DNA of 64,000 bases from Bacteroidales bacterium (GTDB lineage: Bacteria; Bacteroidota; Bacteroidia; Bacteroidales; JAADJA01), in contig JAIOZL010000013.1 of assembly GCA_021740645.1 (NCBI GenBank), positions 1 through 64,000 of the forward strand. Reading direction: 5' to 3'. A program made the position numbers and the translations under genes. Positions 26,448 to 36,800 of the stretch are shown here, piece after piece (positions within the stretch are counted from its first letter, which is position 1; each line of letters begins with the position of its first letter). Below the pieces are notes generated by a model. It made no database searches, was not told where the DNA came from, and was given only the letters and a program-made list of their open reading frames with translations.

Positions 26448-26545
26448 ATTTGTTGCTCGTTTTTTTCCCGCTTGGCAGATTAATTGCAATACCCGAATCA
26501 AAAATAAGTTTTATTCACTTAAAGCTGAAAATTAGAAAATAATTT

Positions 26546-26553
26546 TATCTTTG
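26546..26553 (+). promoter_or_regulatory. Putative -7 promoter element of small lipoprotein gene
   Basis: TATCTTTG is a perfect TAnnTTTG element 22 bases before the ATG at 26576. Confidence 0.55.
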
Positions 26554-26575
26554 TAAACTTCATATTCAAATAACT

Positions 26576-26704
26576 ATGAAAAAAATTGTTGTCCTTGTTC
26601 TGGCCCTGATAACCCTGAGTATAATCATGTCATCATGTAAGTCAACAGAAAGTTGTCCGGCGTATGGCGAGGCTAAGAAATTTCAGATTGAACATCGCAG
26701 GTAA
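26576..26704 (+). CDS. Small lipoprotein, 42 residues (CPAY motif)
   Basis: A short gene reading MKKIVVLVLALITLS then SSCKSTESCPAYGEAK. It has a lipobox SSC (Cys21) and a second cysteine in SCPAYG. A TATCTTTG promoter element lies just upstream and a hairpin terminator (26740-26775) follows, so it looks like a separate transcription unit. Very short lipoproteins with CPAY are, as I recall, widespread in Bacteroidota; the function is not known to me. Confidence 0.7.
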   Translation: MKKIVVLVLALITLSIIMSSCKSTESCPAYGEAKKFQIEHRR

Positions 26705-26739
26705 TTTAGTCTTTATTAAGAATAAGTTTAAAATATATA

Positions 26740-26775
26740 TTTATCAGATTTCGTTATCTGGTAAATATTTTTTAT
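26740..26775 (+). terminator. Putative terminator after the small lipoprotein gene
   Basis: The stem TTTATCAGAT (26740-26749) / ATCTGGTAAA (26756-26765) has one G-T pair and a 6-base loop, and is followed by a T-rich tract. Confidence 0.6.
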
Positions 26776-26805
26776 TTTAGGGCTCTTATACATGCTTCAA
26801 TATCC

Positions 26806-27570
26806 ATGAGAATCTTAGTAATTATAGCTGCAATTTATACCATGCTGGTTTCTGCATTTGCCTTAAATGCACAAACAAATGCTGAAGTTGTGGATACTTC
26901 TAAAAATATTATTTTATTTAAGGAACGAAGTTGGGGTGGTATTTTTCATACTCAGGGATGGGGGTTGAAGTATTCAAAAGGGTTTAATAAAACTGCCTTC
27001 GAAAGAAGAGTGTGGTCAGTAGAGATGGTTGAAATGCAATCTCCCAAACAGATCAGGACAATTAACCCATACTTTACCAATTCTAAGAGTTTTATCCATG
27101 GGAAGCTTAATGTGGTGTTTTTATTTAGGGGAAGCTATGGTAATTACAAACAATTGAACCGTAAGCCTTATTGGGGCGGAATTGAGCTTAGGATGTTTTA
27201 TTCAGGTGGGATTTCTGTTGGAGTGGCCAAGCCGGTATACCTTTATATATACGACATAAATACTAATTCGGATAGTTATATAGTAACGACTATTGAACGC
27301 TACGACCCTGAGAATCATGGATTGGATAATATTTTCGGCAGGGCTTCTTTTACTTATGGGCTTGATAAAATAGAATTTTACCCTGGGCTGCATGGGAAAA
27401 TGGGCCTCGACTTTGATTATGCTTCCTACCGGAATAAATTAAAATCCCTTGAAATAGGTGTTATGCTTGATCTTTTCCCCAGGGCTATCCCTATTATGGC
27501 GTTTAACGACCCCAATTATTATTTCCTTACTTTTTATTTGAACTTTAATTTTGGTAAGCGTTTTAATTAA
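26806..27570 (+). CDS. Outer-membrane beta-barrel-like hypothetical protein
   Basis: The 254-residue protein has a signal peptide (about 1-22, ending LNAQ). The rest alternates hydrophobic and polar residues, with many aromatic strand ends, and finishes FYLNFNFGKRF, an ending typical of outer-membrane barrels. No close family could be named. It has about 100 non-coding bases upstream including the terminator of the preceding gene, and is convergent with the T9SS gene at 27723. Confidence 0.65.
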   Translation: MRILVIIAAIYTMLVSAFALNAQTNAEVVDTSKNIILFKERSWGGIFHTQGWGLKYSKGFNKTAFERRVWSVEMVEMQSPKQIRTINPYFTNSKSFIHGKLNVVFLFRGSYGNYKQLNRKPYWGGIELRMFYSGGISVGVAKPVYLYIYDINTNSDSYIVTTIERYDPENHGLDNIFGRASFTYGLDKIEFYPGLHGKMGLDFDYASYRNKLKSLEIGVMLDLFPRAIPIMAFNDPNYYFLTFYLNFNFGKRFN

Positions 27571-27670
27571 TTATTTATTACCCAGCTTACCTTTACTCAT
27601 CCTTTTCAAATTCACATCAACCTCAGGCTTTTTTTTATTTAGCTATCAGGCTTTTAATTAGAATATAAAA

Positions 27671-27702
27671 TAAAAGCCGGCTCAATTCAAAGCCGGCTTC
27701 CT
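27671..27702. terminator. Terminator between 26806 (+) and 27723 (-) genes
   Basis: The perfect 9-bp stem AAGCCGGCT (27674-27682) / AGCCGGCTT (27691-27699) with an 8-base loop is followed on the minus strand by a T-rich tract, so it terminates the T9SS gene. It may also act on the plus strand. Confidence 0.75.
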
Positions 27703-27722
27703 CTCATAAACATAAATTTTCT

Positions 27723-30026
27723 CTACTTGTCGAGAATGACCTTTTGCGTGTATACGGTTTTTCCTGATTTAAACTGAACGATGTATAAACCATTTTGAAG
27801 TTCATCCAATTTTATTGTTCTTTGATTTATACCAGGCCTAAAATCATATTCCTCGGTTAAAATTATTTCGCCGAGTAAATTAGATAATGTAAAGAGCACA
27901 TTGCCCTGAACTTTTCCACCCACTTCTATATGAAGTACACCATTACTGGGGTTGGGGAAGAGTTTTACATTATGTTGGTTAAGTTGATTGATCCCTAATG
28001 TGTCTTCACCGATGGTGAAGTTCCAGGTATCACTCCAATTGGTTGTATCGCCACTGTCATAGGCTCTAATCTTCCAAAAATAAGTCATTCCATCTTGCAA
28101 AGCGAAAGGAACTTTATACGTGTTTTTAGGTCCTTCAAGGTGCGCCACAACAGGTTCTGTGAAGTTTTCATCCATATCGTAGTTTACTTCTACTCCACCT
28201 ACGCCCGATAATTCCATCCATTCCAGCGTAGGGAATATTTCAGGTGTAAATGATCCGTTTTCTGGACTAACAAGATCAATATTGTTTAAAGTTTCAAAGC
28301 TCCAGACAGCGGAGAAATCAGAAGTGTCCTGCGTGTGTGCAGCTTTTACATGCCAGTAATACGTATTATTAAAGAGTAATCCCTGTGGAGTGAAAGAGTT
28401 TTCATCAGAGTAAAATAAGCAAGGAGTTGAAAAATTGGGATCATCACAAAGCTCAATTATGTATTCAAAAACGCCTGAAATATTTTCCCATTCAACTGTA
28501 AGATCGGTCATCTGGTTAGTTGAGTTGTTAGCAGGCCCAACATTGGTTACATTTGCGATGGTGGTAAAATATTTGACTGAAGACCATTTACTTGTATCTG
28601 CATTATGAATTCCCCTTATCCTCCAAAAGTACTTTGTGCCAAAATACAATTCGGATAATCTAATTTTAGTACTATCAGCATTGGCTGAAATTTTCTTTGA
28701 CAAAGGACTTTCAAAACCTCCGTCGGATTTCATTACCAAAGTCCCGTTTTCGCCAACAACCAATGCATGATCTGCATCCTGACTCGAAATTCCACGAAGT
28801 ATTTTTGTTGAGCCACTTGCAGTTTCAAGCCAACTAATGCCATCATACTCAAGCAAGAAACCATCTTTGCCTCCTGCAATTCCTGAATCCGTTCCATCCA
28901 TTGATATAAAATAAATATCAATTCCTGAATCAATATCTACTTCACTCCATTCATTTCCGTCAAAAAATAACATTGTCCCGCTTTTACCAGCAGCCCAGCC
29001 ATTATTCCCATCCGCAAAACTTACACAAAACAGGTCTTTAGAGGAGGGAGAAGTCTGTTCTGCCCATTCCGTGCCATCATAATAAATAATGACACCGTCT
29101 TCACCTACAGCCCAGCCATTATTCTCATCTATAAAATATACAGCAGTTAAAGGGCCCGTAACCGGACTATCAGCATATTCTGTCCAATCAGTGCCATCAA
29201 ACGAAATGATCATTCCATCACTTCCAACGGCCCAACCATTGTTTGCATCCAGCATAACTAATCCTTGCCAATGAGCACTTACGGGACTGGTTTTTTCCAT
29301 CCATTCGGTTCCATCAAAATATAAGATAGTTCCTGATTCGCCAACAGCCCAACCATTAGAACTGTCAGTAAAATCAATAGCAAATAAATCCTCAGTTGAC
29401 GGATTGGTCTGCTCGGCCCATGAAGTTCCATCATAATAAAGGATAGTTCCTCCTGCACCGACTGCCCAAACATTGTTGTCATCCAAATAATAGGAGGCAA
29501 ACAAATTATCTGTAGTAAGTGTTTGGTTGATTTTTCGCCAGAAGAATGCCGTATCAATCTGGCACTGAATAATTGAAAGGCCACTTACCTGTGTTCCACT
29601 TATTGATGGTTTCCAGGTAATCGATTCATTGGGTTCTACATTCTCTTCATCATTATTTGGTTTATTTGGTAAGAGTCTGCTAAAAATGCTGAATGAATAT
29701 ATTGCTGACCACTCACTTTCGCCAATATTATCAATGGCTTTAACTCTCCAAAAATAAGTATGTCCGAAAAGTAAATTCTCAAGTTTCTGACTTGTTAATT
29801 CTGTATTATAAACCACCGGATTTGGAAATGTGTTATCCTCATCTAACTCTACCCTATACATAACCCCACCAATGCCAGCACTTGCATACCAGTCAAGTTC
29901 GGTATCTGGCATTTGTTTAACCGCATCATTTAGCGGAAAAACAAGCTGTGGAGGTAAAATATCGGTTTGCGCGAAGAGAAACATCGATATGATAACTGCA
30001 ATTTTTGTTAATAGTAATTTTTTCAT
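27723..30026 (-). CDS. T9SS-exported protein with fibronectin III-like domains and a seven-repeat propeller
   Basis: The 767-residue protein has a signal peptide (1-20), a Fn3-like domain (about 25-115), then seven repeats of roughly 40 residues with the pattern NGWAVGxxGTILYFDG (about 175-445), likely a seven-bladed beta-propeller of the YCF48 type. Two further Fn3-like domains follow (YFWRIRGIH; YYWHVKAAH; YFWKIRAYD) and a T9SS type A sorting domain (from about 690; LFPNPSNGVLHIE ... YIVQFKSGKTVYTQKVILDK-like end). It is probably a cell-surface or secreted adhesion or recognition protein. It lies in a block of three similar large genes on the minus strand. Confidence 0.85.
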   Translation of the reverse strand: MKKLLLTKIAVIISMFLFAQTDILPPQLVFPLNDAVKQMPDTELDWYASAGIGGVMYRVELDEDNTFPNPVVYNTELTSQKLENLLFGHTYFWRVKAIDNIGESEWSAIYSFSIFSRLLPNKPNNDEENVEPNESITWKPSISGTQVSGLSIIQCQIDTAFFWRKINQTLTTDNLFASYYLDDNNVWAVGAGGTILYYDGTSWAEQTNPSTEDLFAIDFTDSSNGWAVGESGTILYFDGTEWMEKTSPVSAHWQGLVMLDANNGWAVGSDGMIISFDGTDWTEYADSPVTGPLTAVYFIDENNGWAVGEDGVIIYYDGTEWAEQTSPSSKDLFCVSFADGNNGWAAGKSGTMLFFDGNEWSEVDIDSGIDIYFISMDGTDSGIAGGKDGFLLEYDGISWLETASGSTKILRGISSQDADHALVVGENGTLVMKSDGGFESPLSKKISANADSTKIRLSELYFGTKYFWRIRGIHNADTSKWSSVKYFTTIANVTNVGPANNSTNQMTDLTVEWENISGVFEYIIELCDDPNFSTPCLFYSDENSFTPQGLLFNNTYYWHVKAAHTQDTSDFSAVWSFETLNNIDLVSPENGSFTPEIFPTLEWMELSGVGGVEVNYDMDENFTEPVVAHLEGPKNTYKVPFALQDGMTYFWKIRAYDSGDTTNWSDTWNFTIGEDTLGINQLNQHNVKLFPNPSNGVLHIEVGGKVQGNVLFTLSNLLGEIILTEEYDFRPGINQRTIKLDELQNGLYIVQFKSGKTVYTQKVILDK

Positions 30027-30067
30027 CAGTTAATATATTTAGAATATTAATAATTGATATCTCATTT

Positions 30068-33000
30068 TTATTTAACAACCACAATTTTGTTAATTCCAAC
30101 TTTATTTCCGGAAACCACCTGAATCAAATATGTTCCTTCATTTAGGCCTTGAATTTTTACTGGAATTTTATTATTGTTTTGATCAATTGACGTATATTTT
30201 TCTGATATTACCAGTTTCCCTGCCAAATCAAAAACATTTACCTGAATATCCATCCTGGAAGAAAGTTGCACCTCAATGATGGCTATATCTGAGGCAGGAT
30301 TTGGATAAACACTTAATTGAATGTTGTTGTGTTTCTCTGCATATTTCTGTTCTTTTATGCCAACGTATTCTTCCACATCAACCCTAAAGACACCCCGGCC
30401 ATGAGTTGCTGCATAAATGTCCCCATAGTTTTCGGTTTCCGGGAAAATTTCCCAGTAAGGACTTCCAGTTGCAGGATCAAAGAAAGTTAAAGTAAAACTA
30501 CCTTTATATGAACTTTGTTGTTTTAGAGCCATAACGGGAACATCTCCAATTTCCTCAGCAGCTTCATACCAGATACCGGTAGCAGGATCGTCTGATGCCC
30601 ACACACCCATTTCAGTCCCAAGTAAAGCCATATCCGTATCTTCGCCCATTTCGAGCAGGGATGAATAAACGGGCATCCCTGGGAGGTTTCCTTGAACAGA
30701 GGTAAATACAGGATTATCACTTAAGGCATTGGTACTGTAATATACATAATCAGCGTTTCCATAATTACCCAGAGTTACCAAAACCTTATTGGCATCTTTT
30801 GGATCTACAGAAATTGAGGTGATAGCCTGGGTTATTCCTTCATAAAGTTCAATCATGGTAGAAGAAATTATACACTCACTGCTGTTAACATCAGCTCTGG
30901 CTTGGTTATAGGCTAATGCAATATTGGATATTTTATAAAGACCGCCTTCGTCATTTCCAACATAAAGTACATTCCCATCGGCTGAAACTCCCATTCCAAC
31001 AGGTACTCCTTCAAATCCATTATGTTGAAAATCTGAAATAACCCACCATTCAGGATTGAGATCAAACCTGTGAGACTCTTTAGTCATCCATATTTCATCT
31101 TTAGTAGCAATAAATAATTTAGTCGAAAAAATATCCTGGATCATCATAGAGTCACCATCTTCCAAATTATCAGGAAGAAAGTATATAAAGGGGTGATCAT
31201 AAATATTACTTCGTACCATAATTGTATCGCCAGCAGCCAGGTCTTCCGTGGCAAAATATTGAATTGAATCCCTACTATTGGGATCATTATAACTTTCCCA
31301 TAATAACATAGGGGTGATAAAGGCATTATTTGTCATATCTCCATCAAGGAAATTATTTGAAAAATCAAAGCCAAGAGTTTCTGAACGTCTCATTCTTGTA
31401 TCGAGCCCTTCAGCTGCATCAGGGTATCTTGATTTAGAGTAAAATGATGGGGGTGCAAATTCTTCTATACCAGGTAATACCTTCCTGAAGTTAGAAAAGG
31501 CAACTGAACCTCCATCTGTTCCGGTTGGATAAATTGAACTAAGATTTGCAAATCTCCAGATGTCTTCAGCCGTTTTTCCAGAACTACTGTTCCCGCTGTT
31601 GTATACTGTGCCATTGTCCTGAGTCCCTCCAATATATTCCATTGGTCTGGTGGAAATATCCAATGAGTAGAATTGGGTCACATTGTAGTTCTTATTAATT
31701 GACTGGAAATTTACCAGTGTAGGAGAAGCTGTAGCATAGAACATTCCACCATCAGTCCCGGCAATAAACTGGTTGTTATATCCAGGCCTGAAAACATAGG
31801 TGTGATGATCCATATGGCAGTATTGCTGATCATAAATACCATTGAAGAGTAGGTAAGACTCTGAAACGGAAACTTTGGCCCAATCGAAATAACCGGTTTC
31901 ATTAACTTTCGTTCCCATCCACATATTGATTCCTCCCGCCAGTATCCTGTAAGGATTATTAGGGAATACAGCCAGTGTATTGCTAAAATCACCCTGGTAA
32001 TAGGCTAGATTAGCACCATAATAAGAACCCAGAATATTTAGTGAACTCGAAGCCCCGGGTGCTACTAATCTCCATGATTGTCCACCATTTTCTGATAAAA
32101 ATATCCCTTCAAGCCTGTTAGCGTTAGGACTGGTTCCTTTTGCTATCATTGCATATACTATATTTCCATTTGATGGAGCAATGGCAAATTCTGTTCTTCC
32201 TCCATCTATGCTTTTGGGATACCCTTTAAAACCTGAAAAATCGTCATAATAGTAATCTGAATGCCAGGTATAAACTTCTGATGATTGGCTAACTGAATCC
32301 AGGATTACAACGCCTGATTTATTTTTTATCACAATATGCGCAGTCCAGTCAATATTATCTTTCCGGATACTTTCAGGATTACTCGGATAGACTGACTTAT
32401 TAACCATTTTGTTAGGATCACCACTTTCAGATACATAAATTTTGTTATTAAATGAGGTGATTATCCAACCCTCGGGGCTAACCTTTACATCGTAACAATT
32501 GCCATAGGTTTCAAAGGGCAGATACTCCTGGTATATAACTTCCTGGTTTACGGTATCGTTTATTGTTACGTTAGTTTGCCAGCCTAATGATCCGTGAATT
32601 ACAAAGTTTCCTTCAACAATGCTAAAGCTGTCGCACAAAATTACCGAGTCAATTGATATTTGCCTGTTTACAATGGTACTATCCATTGAATACTTAAATT
32701 CTGATTGCCAGTTATCCAATGCCGGAAGGCTTGCATAATTTAATCCATTTTGAGTCGCAGCAAATAAGCGATTTCCGGTGACATCAATTGCAATATCATT
32801 CACATAAGCCCAGTCAGCCGTTTCTCCTGACATTAAAGGTTGTGTGCCGGCAACGAGGTAAAAATCATCGTTGTTATCAGATTTAAAAATGCCTTTCCCA
32901 ACAAATCCACCTTCATATCCAAAAAATCCTGTACCAGTATAGTTTTGGGTGTTAAACCCTTCACCTGTTCCCACATATATGGTTCCATCAGCAGTCTGAA

Positions 33001-33463
33001 CCATAGAGGATACATTCAAATTTGCTGTTCCACTGCCCATGTTGACTTTAGTCCAATTAGCTCCTACATCGGTAGATTTAAAAATGCCACCGTTTACACT
33101 TCCAGCATAAATTGTTTTACCTGACGGGTCCCTGTTGTCGAAAATGAGGGCACGGGTTCTTCCACCCATATTATCGGGACCAAGTTCCAGCCAGTTATAG
33201 CTAGCAGCTTTTCCTGATTTAGTATAGGCTAAATTACTTTTTTGTTCTCTTGCTTTTAAAACATCTTGCGGATTGAGCAATCCGGTATGCTGGTTGTTCC
33301 GGATAGATGCCAGATATTGTTTCGCCCCTTCAATGCTTTGTGCATCGTTCTTAACCAAAGTTGGTTTTTCATTTTCTTTTGGAATATAGCTTAGCGCAAA
33401 AACGCTGGCTATCAGAAGAAGTAAAAATGAAAAAAAACCAAGTGGTAAAAATCTTTTTTTCAT
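30068..33463 (-). CDS. T9SS-exported protein with BNR/sortilin-like repeats
   Basis: The 1131-residue protein has a signal peptide (about 1-25) and BNR/sortilin-type beta-propeller repeats: IYAGSVNGGIFKSTDVGANWTKV at about 120-145 and similar units such as IFLSENGGQSWRLV and VYVGNDEGGLYKIS. A T9SS type A sorting domain occupies about the last 85 residues (LSVYPNPASDIAIIE ... GTYLIQVVSGNKVGINKIV). The propeller probably forms a large binding surface. No catalytic residues were recognised. It is 42 bases upstream of the T9SS gene at 27723-30026 in the same direction. Confidence 0.85.
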   Translation of the reverse strand: MKKRFLPLGFFSFLLLLIASVFALSYIPKENEKPTLVKNDAQSIEGAKQYLASIRNNQHTGLLNPQDVLKAREQKSNLAYTKSGKAASYNWLELGPDNMGGRTRALIFDNRDPSGKTIYAGSVNGGIFKSTDVGANWTKVNMGSGTANLNVSSMVQTADGTIYVGTGEGFNTQNYTGTGFFGYEGGFVGKGIFKSDNNDDFYLVAGTQPLMSGETADWAYVNDIAIDVTGNRLFAATQNGLNYASLPALDNWQSEFKYSMDSTIVNRQISIDSVILCDSFSIVEGNFVIHGSLGWQTNVTINDTVNQEVIYQEYLPFETYGNCYDVKVSPEGWIITSFNNKIYVSESGDPNKMVNKSVYPSNPESIRKDNIDWTAHIVIKNKSGVVILDSVSQSSEVYTWHSDYYYDDFSGFKGYPKSIDGGRTEFAIAPSNGNIVYAMIAKGTSPNANRLEGIFLSENGGQSWRLVAPGASSSLNILGSYYGANLAYYQGDFSNTLAVFPNNPYRILAGGINMWMGTKVNETGYFDWAKVSVSESYLLFNGIYDQQYCHMDHHTYVFRPGYNNQFIAGTDGGMFYATASPTLVNFQSINKNYNVTQFYSLDISTRPMEYIGGTQDNGTVYNSGNSSSGKTAEDIWRFANLSSIYPTGTDGGSVAFSNFRKVLPGIEEFAPPSFYSKSRYPDAAEGLDTRMRRSETLGFDFSNNFLDGDMTNNAFITPMLLWESYNDPNSRDSIQYFATEDLAAGDTIMVRSNIYDHPFIYFLPDNLEDGDSMMIQDIFSTKLFIATKDEIWMTKESHRFDLNPEWWVISDFQHNGFEGVPVGMGVSADGNVLYVGNDEGGLYKISNIALAYNQARADVNSSECIISSTMIELYEGITQAITSISVDPKDANKVLVTLGNYGNADYVYYSTNALSDNPVFTSVQGNLPGMPVYSSLLEMGEDTDMALLGTEMGVWASDDPATGIWYEAAEEIGDVPVMALKQQSSYKGSFTLTFFDPATGSPYWEIFPETENYGDIYAATHGRGVFRVDVEEYVGIKEQKYAEKHNNIQLSVYPNPASDIAIIEVQLSSRMDIQVNVFDLAGKLVISEKYTSIDQNNNKIPVKIQGLNEGTYLIQVVSGNKVGINKIVVVK

Positions 33464-33831
33464 ATCAGTTTTATTTGATTATTATATTATTATATGTCAA
33501 ATCTGTGCTTCAAAAAGAGTGGCACAAGTTACACCTTTTTTGTTTATTTGCAAGTAAGTTTTTTCTAAAAAAATATCAACACAACCGGCATATTAATAAT
33601 GCTGGTAGTGCTTTTCAGGAATATTAGTTTTAGACAATTTCTCAATTCTCTGTTTAACAAGTGCTTTCAACTTTCTACAAAAATACGCGAATTTGGCAAA
33701 ATGTCAATTGGTAATCAGTTAACGGCGGTTAAAAATCAGTTTTCGGCCATGATTTAGAAAGGTTCTAAATGAGAATATTCAAAAAAGGGCCGGTAAACTT
33801 TACCAGCCCTGTGAAAAGTTCTATAAAGATT
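33464..33831. other. Intergenic region with a terminator
   Basis: About 370 bases between two minus-strand secreted-protein genes. It contains the terminator of the S8 peptidase gene (33781-33810) and should contain the promoter of the downstream gene. No open frame is credible. Confidence 0.45.
33781..33810 (-). terminator. Terminator of the S8 peptidase gene
   Basis: On the minus strand a 9-bp hairpin with one mismatch (GGGCCGGTA at 33787-33795 pairs with TACCAGCCC at 33801-33809) is followed by six T residues. Confidence 0.75.
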
Positions 33832-36800
33832 TTACAACTTCAGGATTTTTTCATTCAATTTAATTGTGTCAGTTTCAACTATTAAATAATATAGCCCATT
33901 TTTTAGTGATGAAATATCCAAGTAATAAATTCCGTCATTAGAATTTAAATCTGACATCTGATCGATATAAACAATCCGGCCTGTTACATCCATCACTTTT
34001 ATGCTGGTATTTTCAGTAATTGATTTCTTCATTCTTACCTGATAAATGCCTGATGAAGGATTAGGGGATACTTCCATGTATTTCCCTGCCTGATTGGAAG
34101 AAATTCCTGTCATTTCCGTAACAATAATATCGTCTATAGCCATATCACTTAATTCTCCATTCCCCGTATATCCTCTAAATCTAACATTTATTGTTTTACC
34201 CGCATATTCATCCAGGTAAAGATTTCCTTCATGCCATTCAGGGCCAAAATTTCCGGAAATTGGCCAGATAAAATCTTTGTTCAAAATCCCATCACTAATT
34301 ATATCAACATGCAATGATCCCATATCCGCGCCATTCAGATTGTACCAAAAATGCAATCCCGGGCTTGATAAACCGGAAAGATCAATACAGGGTGAATTCA
34401 AAATAGCTTTTTTATTGTAACATTCTCCTGAGGCTTCAAGATAGAGAAAATTACCTGAAATAGTTCCCGAAGTATGATCCCCGGTTGGCCCGGTACCAGT
34501 GGTGGGCGTTATTCCATTCATTACACGCCAATCAATTTCATCATTCAATTCATTTTGAAGATTAAACCATTGTACATTGATATAGCAGTTAACGTCTTCA
34601 CAATCCGGAGCAAATCCGCAGTTATTATATGAATCAAAAGTTTCCGTTGCATTAATATTCAAGTTCTGTGTCGACTTTAATTTACACACTCCTTCTATAA
34701 TATCATTGGCAGAGTTTTGATCATCTGGGGTTTCAATCCAGGCTGTCAGATCATAAACACCGGTTGAAGGAAGGCTTATACTGGAAGAAAATTCATGGAT
34801 TATGGTTTCTCCAGCCATGATTGTTCCTGGTATAGCTTCACTTATTGCACCCCCACCTTCAAATTCGTAATAGGCTACTACATTTTGCATATCTTCTAAT
34901 CCGCTGTTATTTATTTCCACCCTCACCGTTACATCTGAATAATCCTGGCATTCGTAGAGTACGCCTATTGGAGGAGAAATAATATCGGTAATGGCCATAT
35001 CCTTACTGAATACACAATTCCAGATCCCTGGCTCTTTCATTTTGGCAATGGCTCTTCGACCAACTGCATTATCTGGTCCGATTGCTCCTACGCTGAACCA
35101 ATACTCATTCTCAAAATTGATCCCTTCTACTAACATTGAATCTGCTGTAGTATTCCCAATAACTTCCATATATTTTTCACCTAATTGATAAACATCATAG
35201 GATACCGCATCATCAACAGGGTCCCAGGTAATGAGAACGGATTCGGGACAGGACCTCTCGTAGGTAATTAAATCAGTTATTCCCATAATATTAAAAGTTT
35301 CGGGGCTTGTGTCGCTTAATCCATCCCTGCTCACTCTAATGCGTGCTTTTGAAGTAATGCCTGCCGGAACATTCCAATTATAATAACGCCTGTTAGCATT
35401 TATACTTGCGTTAGCCGTTGTCCAGTTTACACCATCATCCAAAGAATATTCAACCATAAATGGGCTAGTTTCTCCAAAAGCATCCCATCTCACCAGTACA
35501 CCTTCACCAGGATCAAAAGATTCTCCTCCAATAGGGTATGTAAGGTTGATTTCATCCATTATCAGCTCATAAAATACGTAATACTCCTGAGGGCCCCAGG
35601 GTACTTCAAATCCATCAACTGTTAAGGTATATGAACCAGCGGCAGGATCATCAATACTAACTTGTTCCATATTATTTAAATGATCCATCCCTTTGGTAGC
35701 GGGCGAGTTTAAGCTATCAGGATCAGGGTAATGACTCAATACCCATGGCAAATGAACCATCGATGAAGGATCCTCGATTTGAATATCCAGGTCATTCAAC
35801 AGGGCTTTGTTGGTACCTATACTGGCTTCTTTGTCGGTCCAGTAAACCATTACCTTTAGCTGCTTTGTTCCGGCAGGAACATTAAAGGTATGGATGTTTG
35901 TATTTCCTTCATCAATTTCATCCGTTTCATAACGTTCATCTTCAAGTAGTTTGACCGCTTTTAGATTATTTATTTGGCCCCAGCCATATTTAAAGTCAGG
36001 TCCTTCATTCCCTAAATCATCTGCTGTATTGAGCACCAAACCTTTTATAAATCCCCCTTTAGGGTCATCACCGCTATTCAGTTCCCTGTAAGCCTGGTAA
36101 AGCTGGCCCAGAGACCCGGAAACTCCCGGACATGACATTGATGTTCCGGATTTATAGGCATATTCATTGGGATCAACAGTTGAATAAACATCACTTCCTT
36201 TTGCGCTAATATCTGGTTTAATCCGTCCATCATGAGCCGGGCCTCTACTGCTTGAACCAGCTAAAGAACTTGTTTCTGAAAGGTTAGCCACCGTGATTAC
36301 ATTTTTTCCAATTTTATGCCCTCCGGTTATATTTCCCCATCCGGCTCCAGCACCATATCCACAATCTGAACCACCATCGTTTCCCGCTGAAAACACATGC
36401 ATCAGTGATTCATACTGATTGATTTGTAAATCCATTGTTCGTGCCAGACTGGTATATCCCGCATTACAACCATTACTATACGATGTGGAAGAAATCCGAA
36501 TATCATAGGTGCCATAATGCGATGGAATTGATGTGAACCCAGGGTATAGGGGTGCTGCTCCATAAGTATAAAGAGTGGCTCCCGGTGCCTGCCCTGAAGT
36601 TGTTGGATCAATGTTTCCTGATCCGAAAATAATCCCAGCACAATGGTCTCCATGGTCGCCTCCATTGGTTGTTATAAACTGGTTTCCGATTCTTCCTTCA
36701 TAGTCGGCATGAGGGCCTATGGTGCCATCATCCTGAAGCATAATATTTACTCCTGTTCCATCATAATGCCTTCCCAATTCATATTTCGAATCTAATACGT

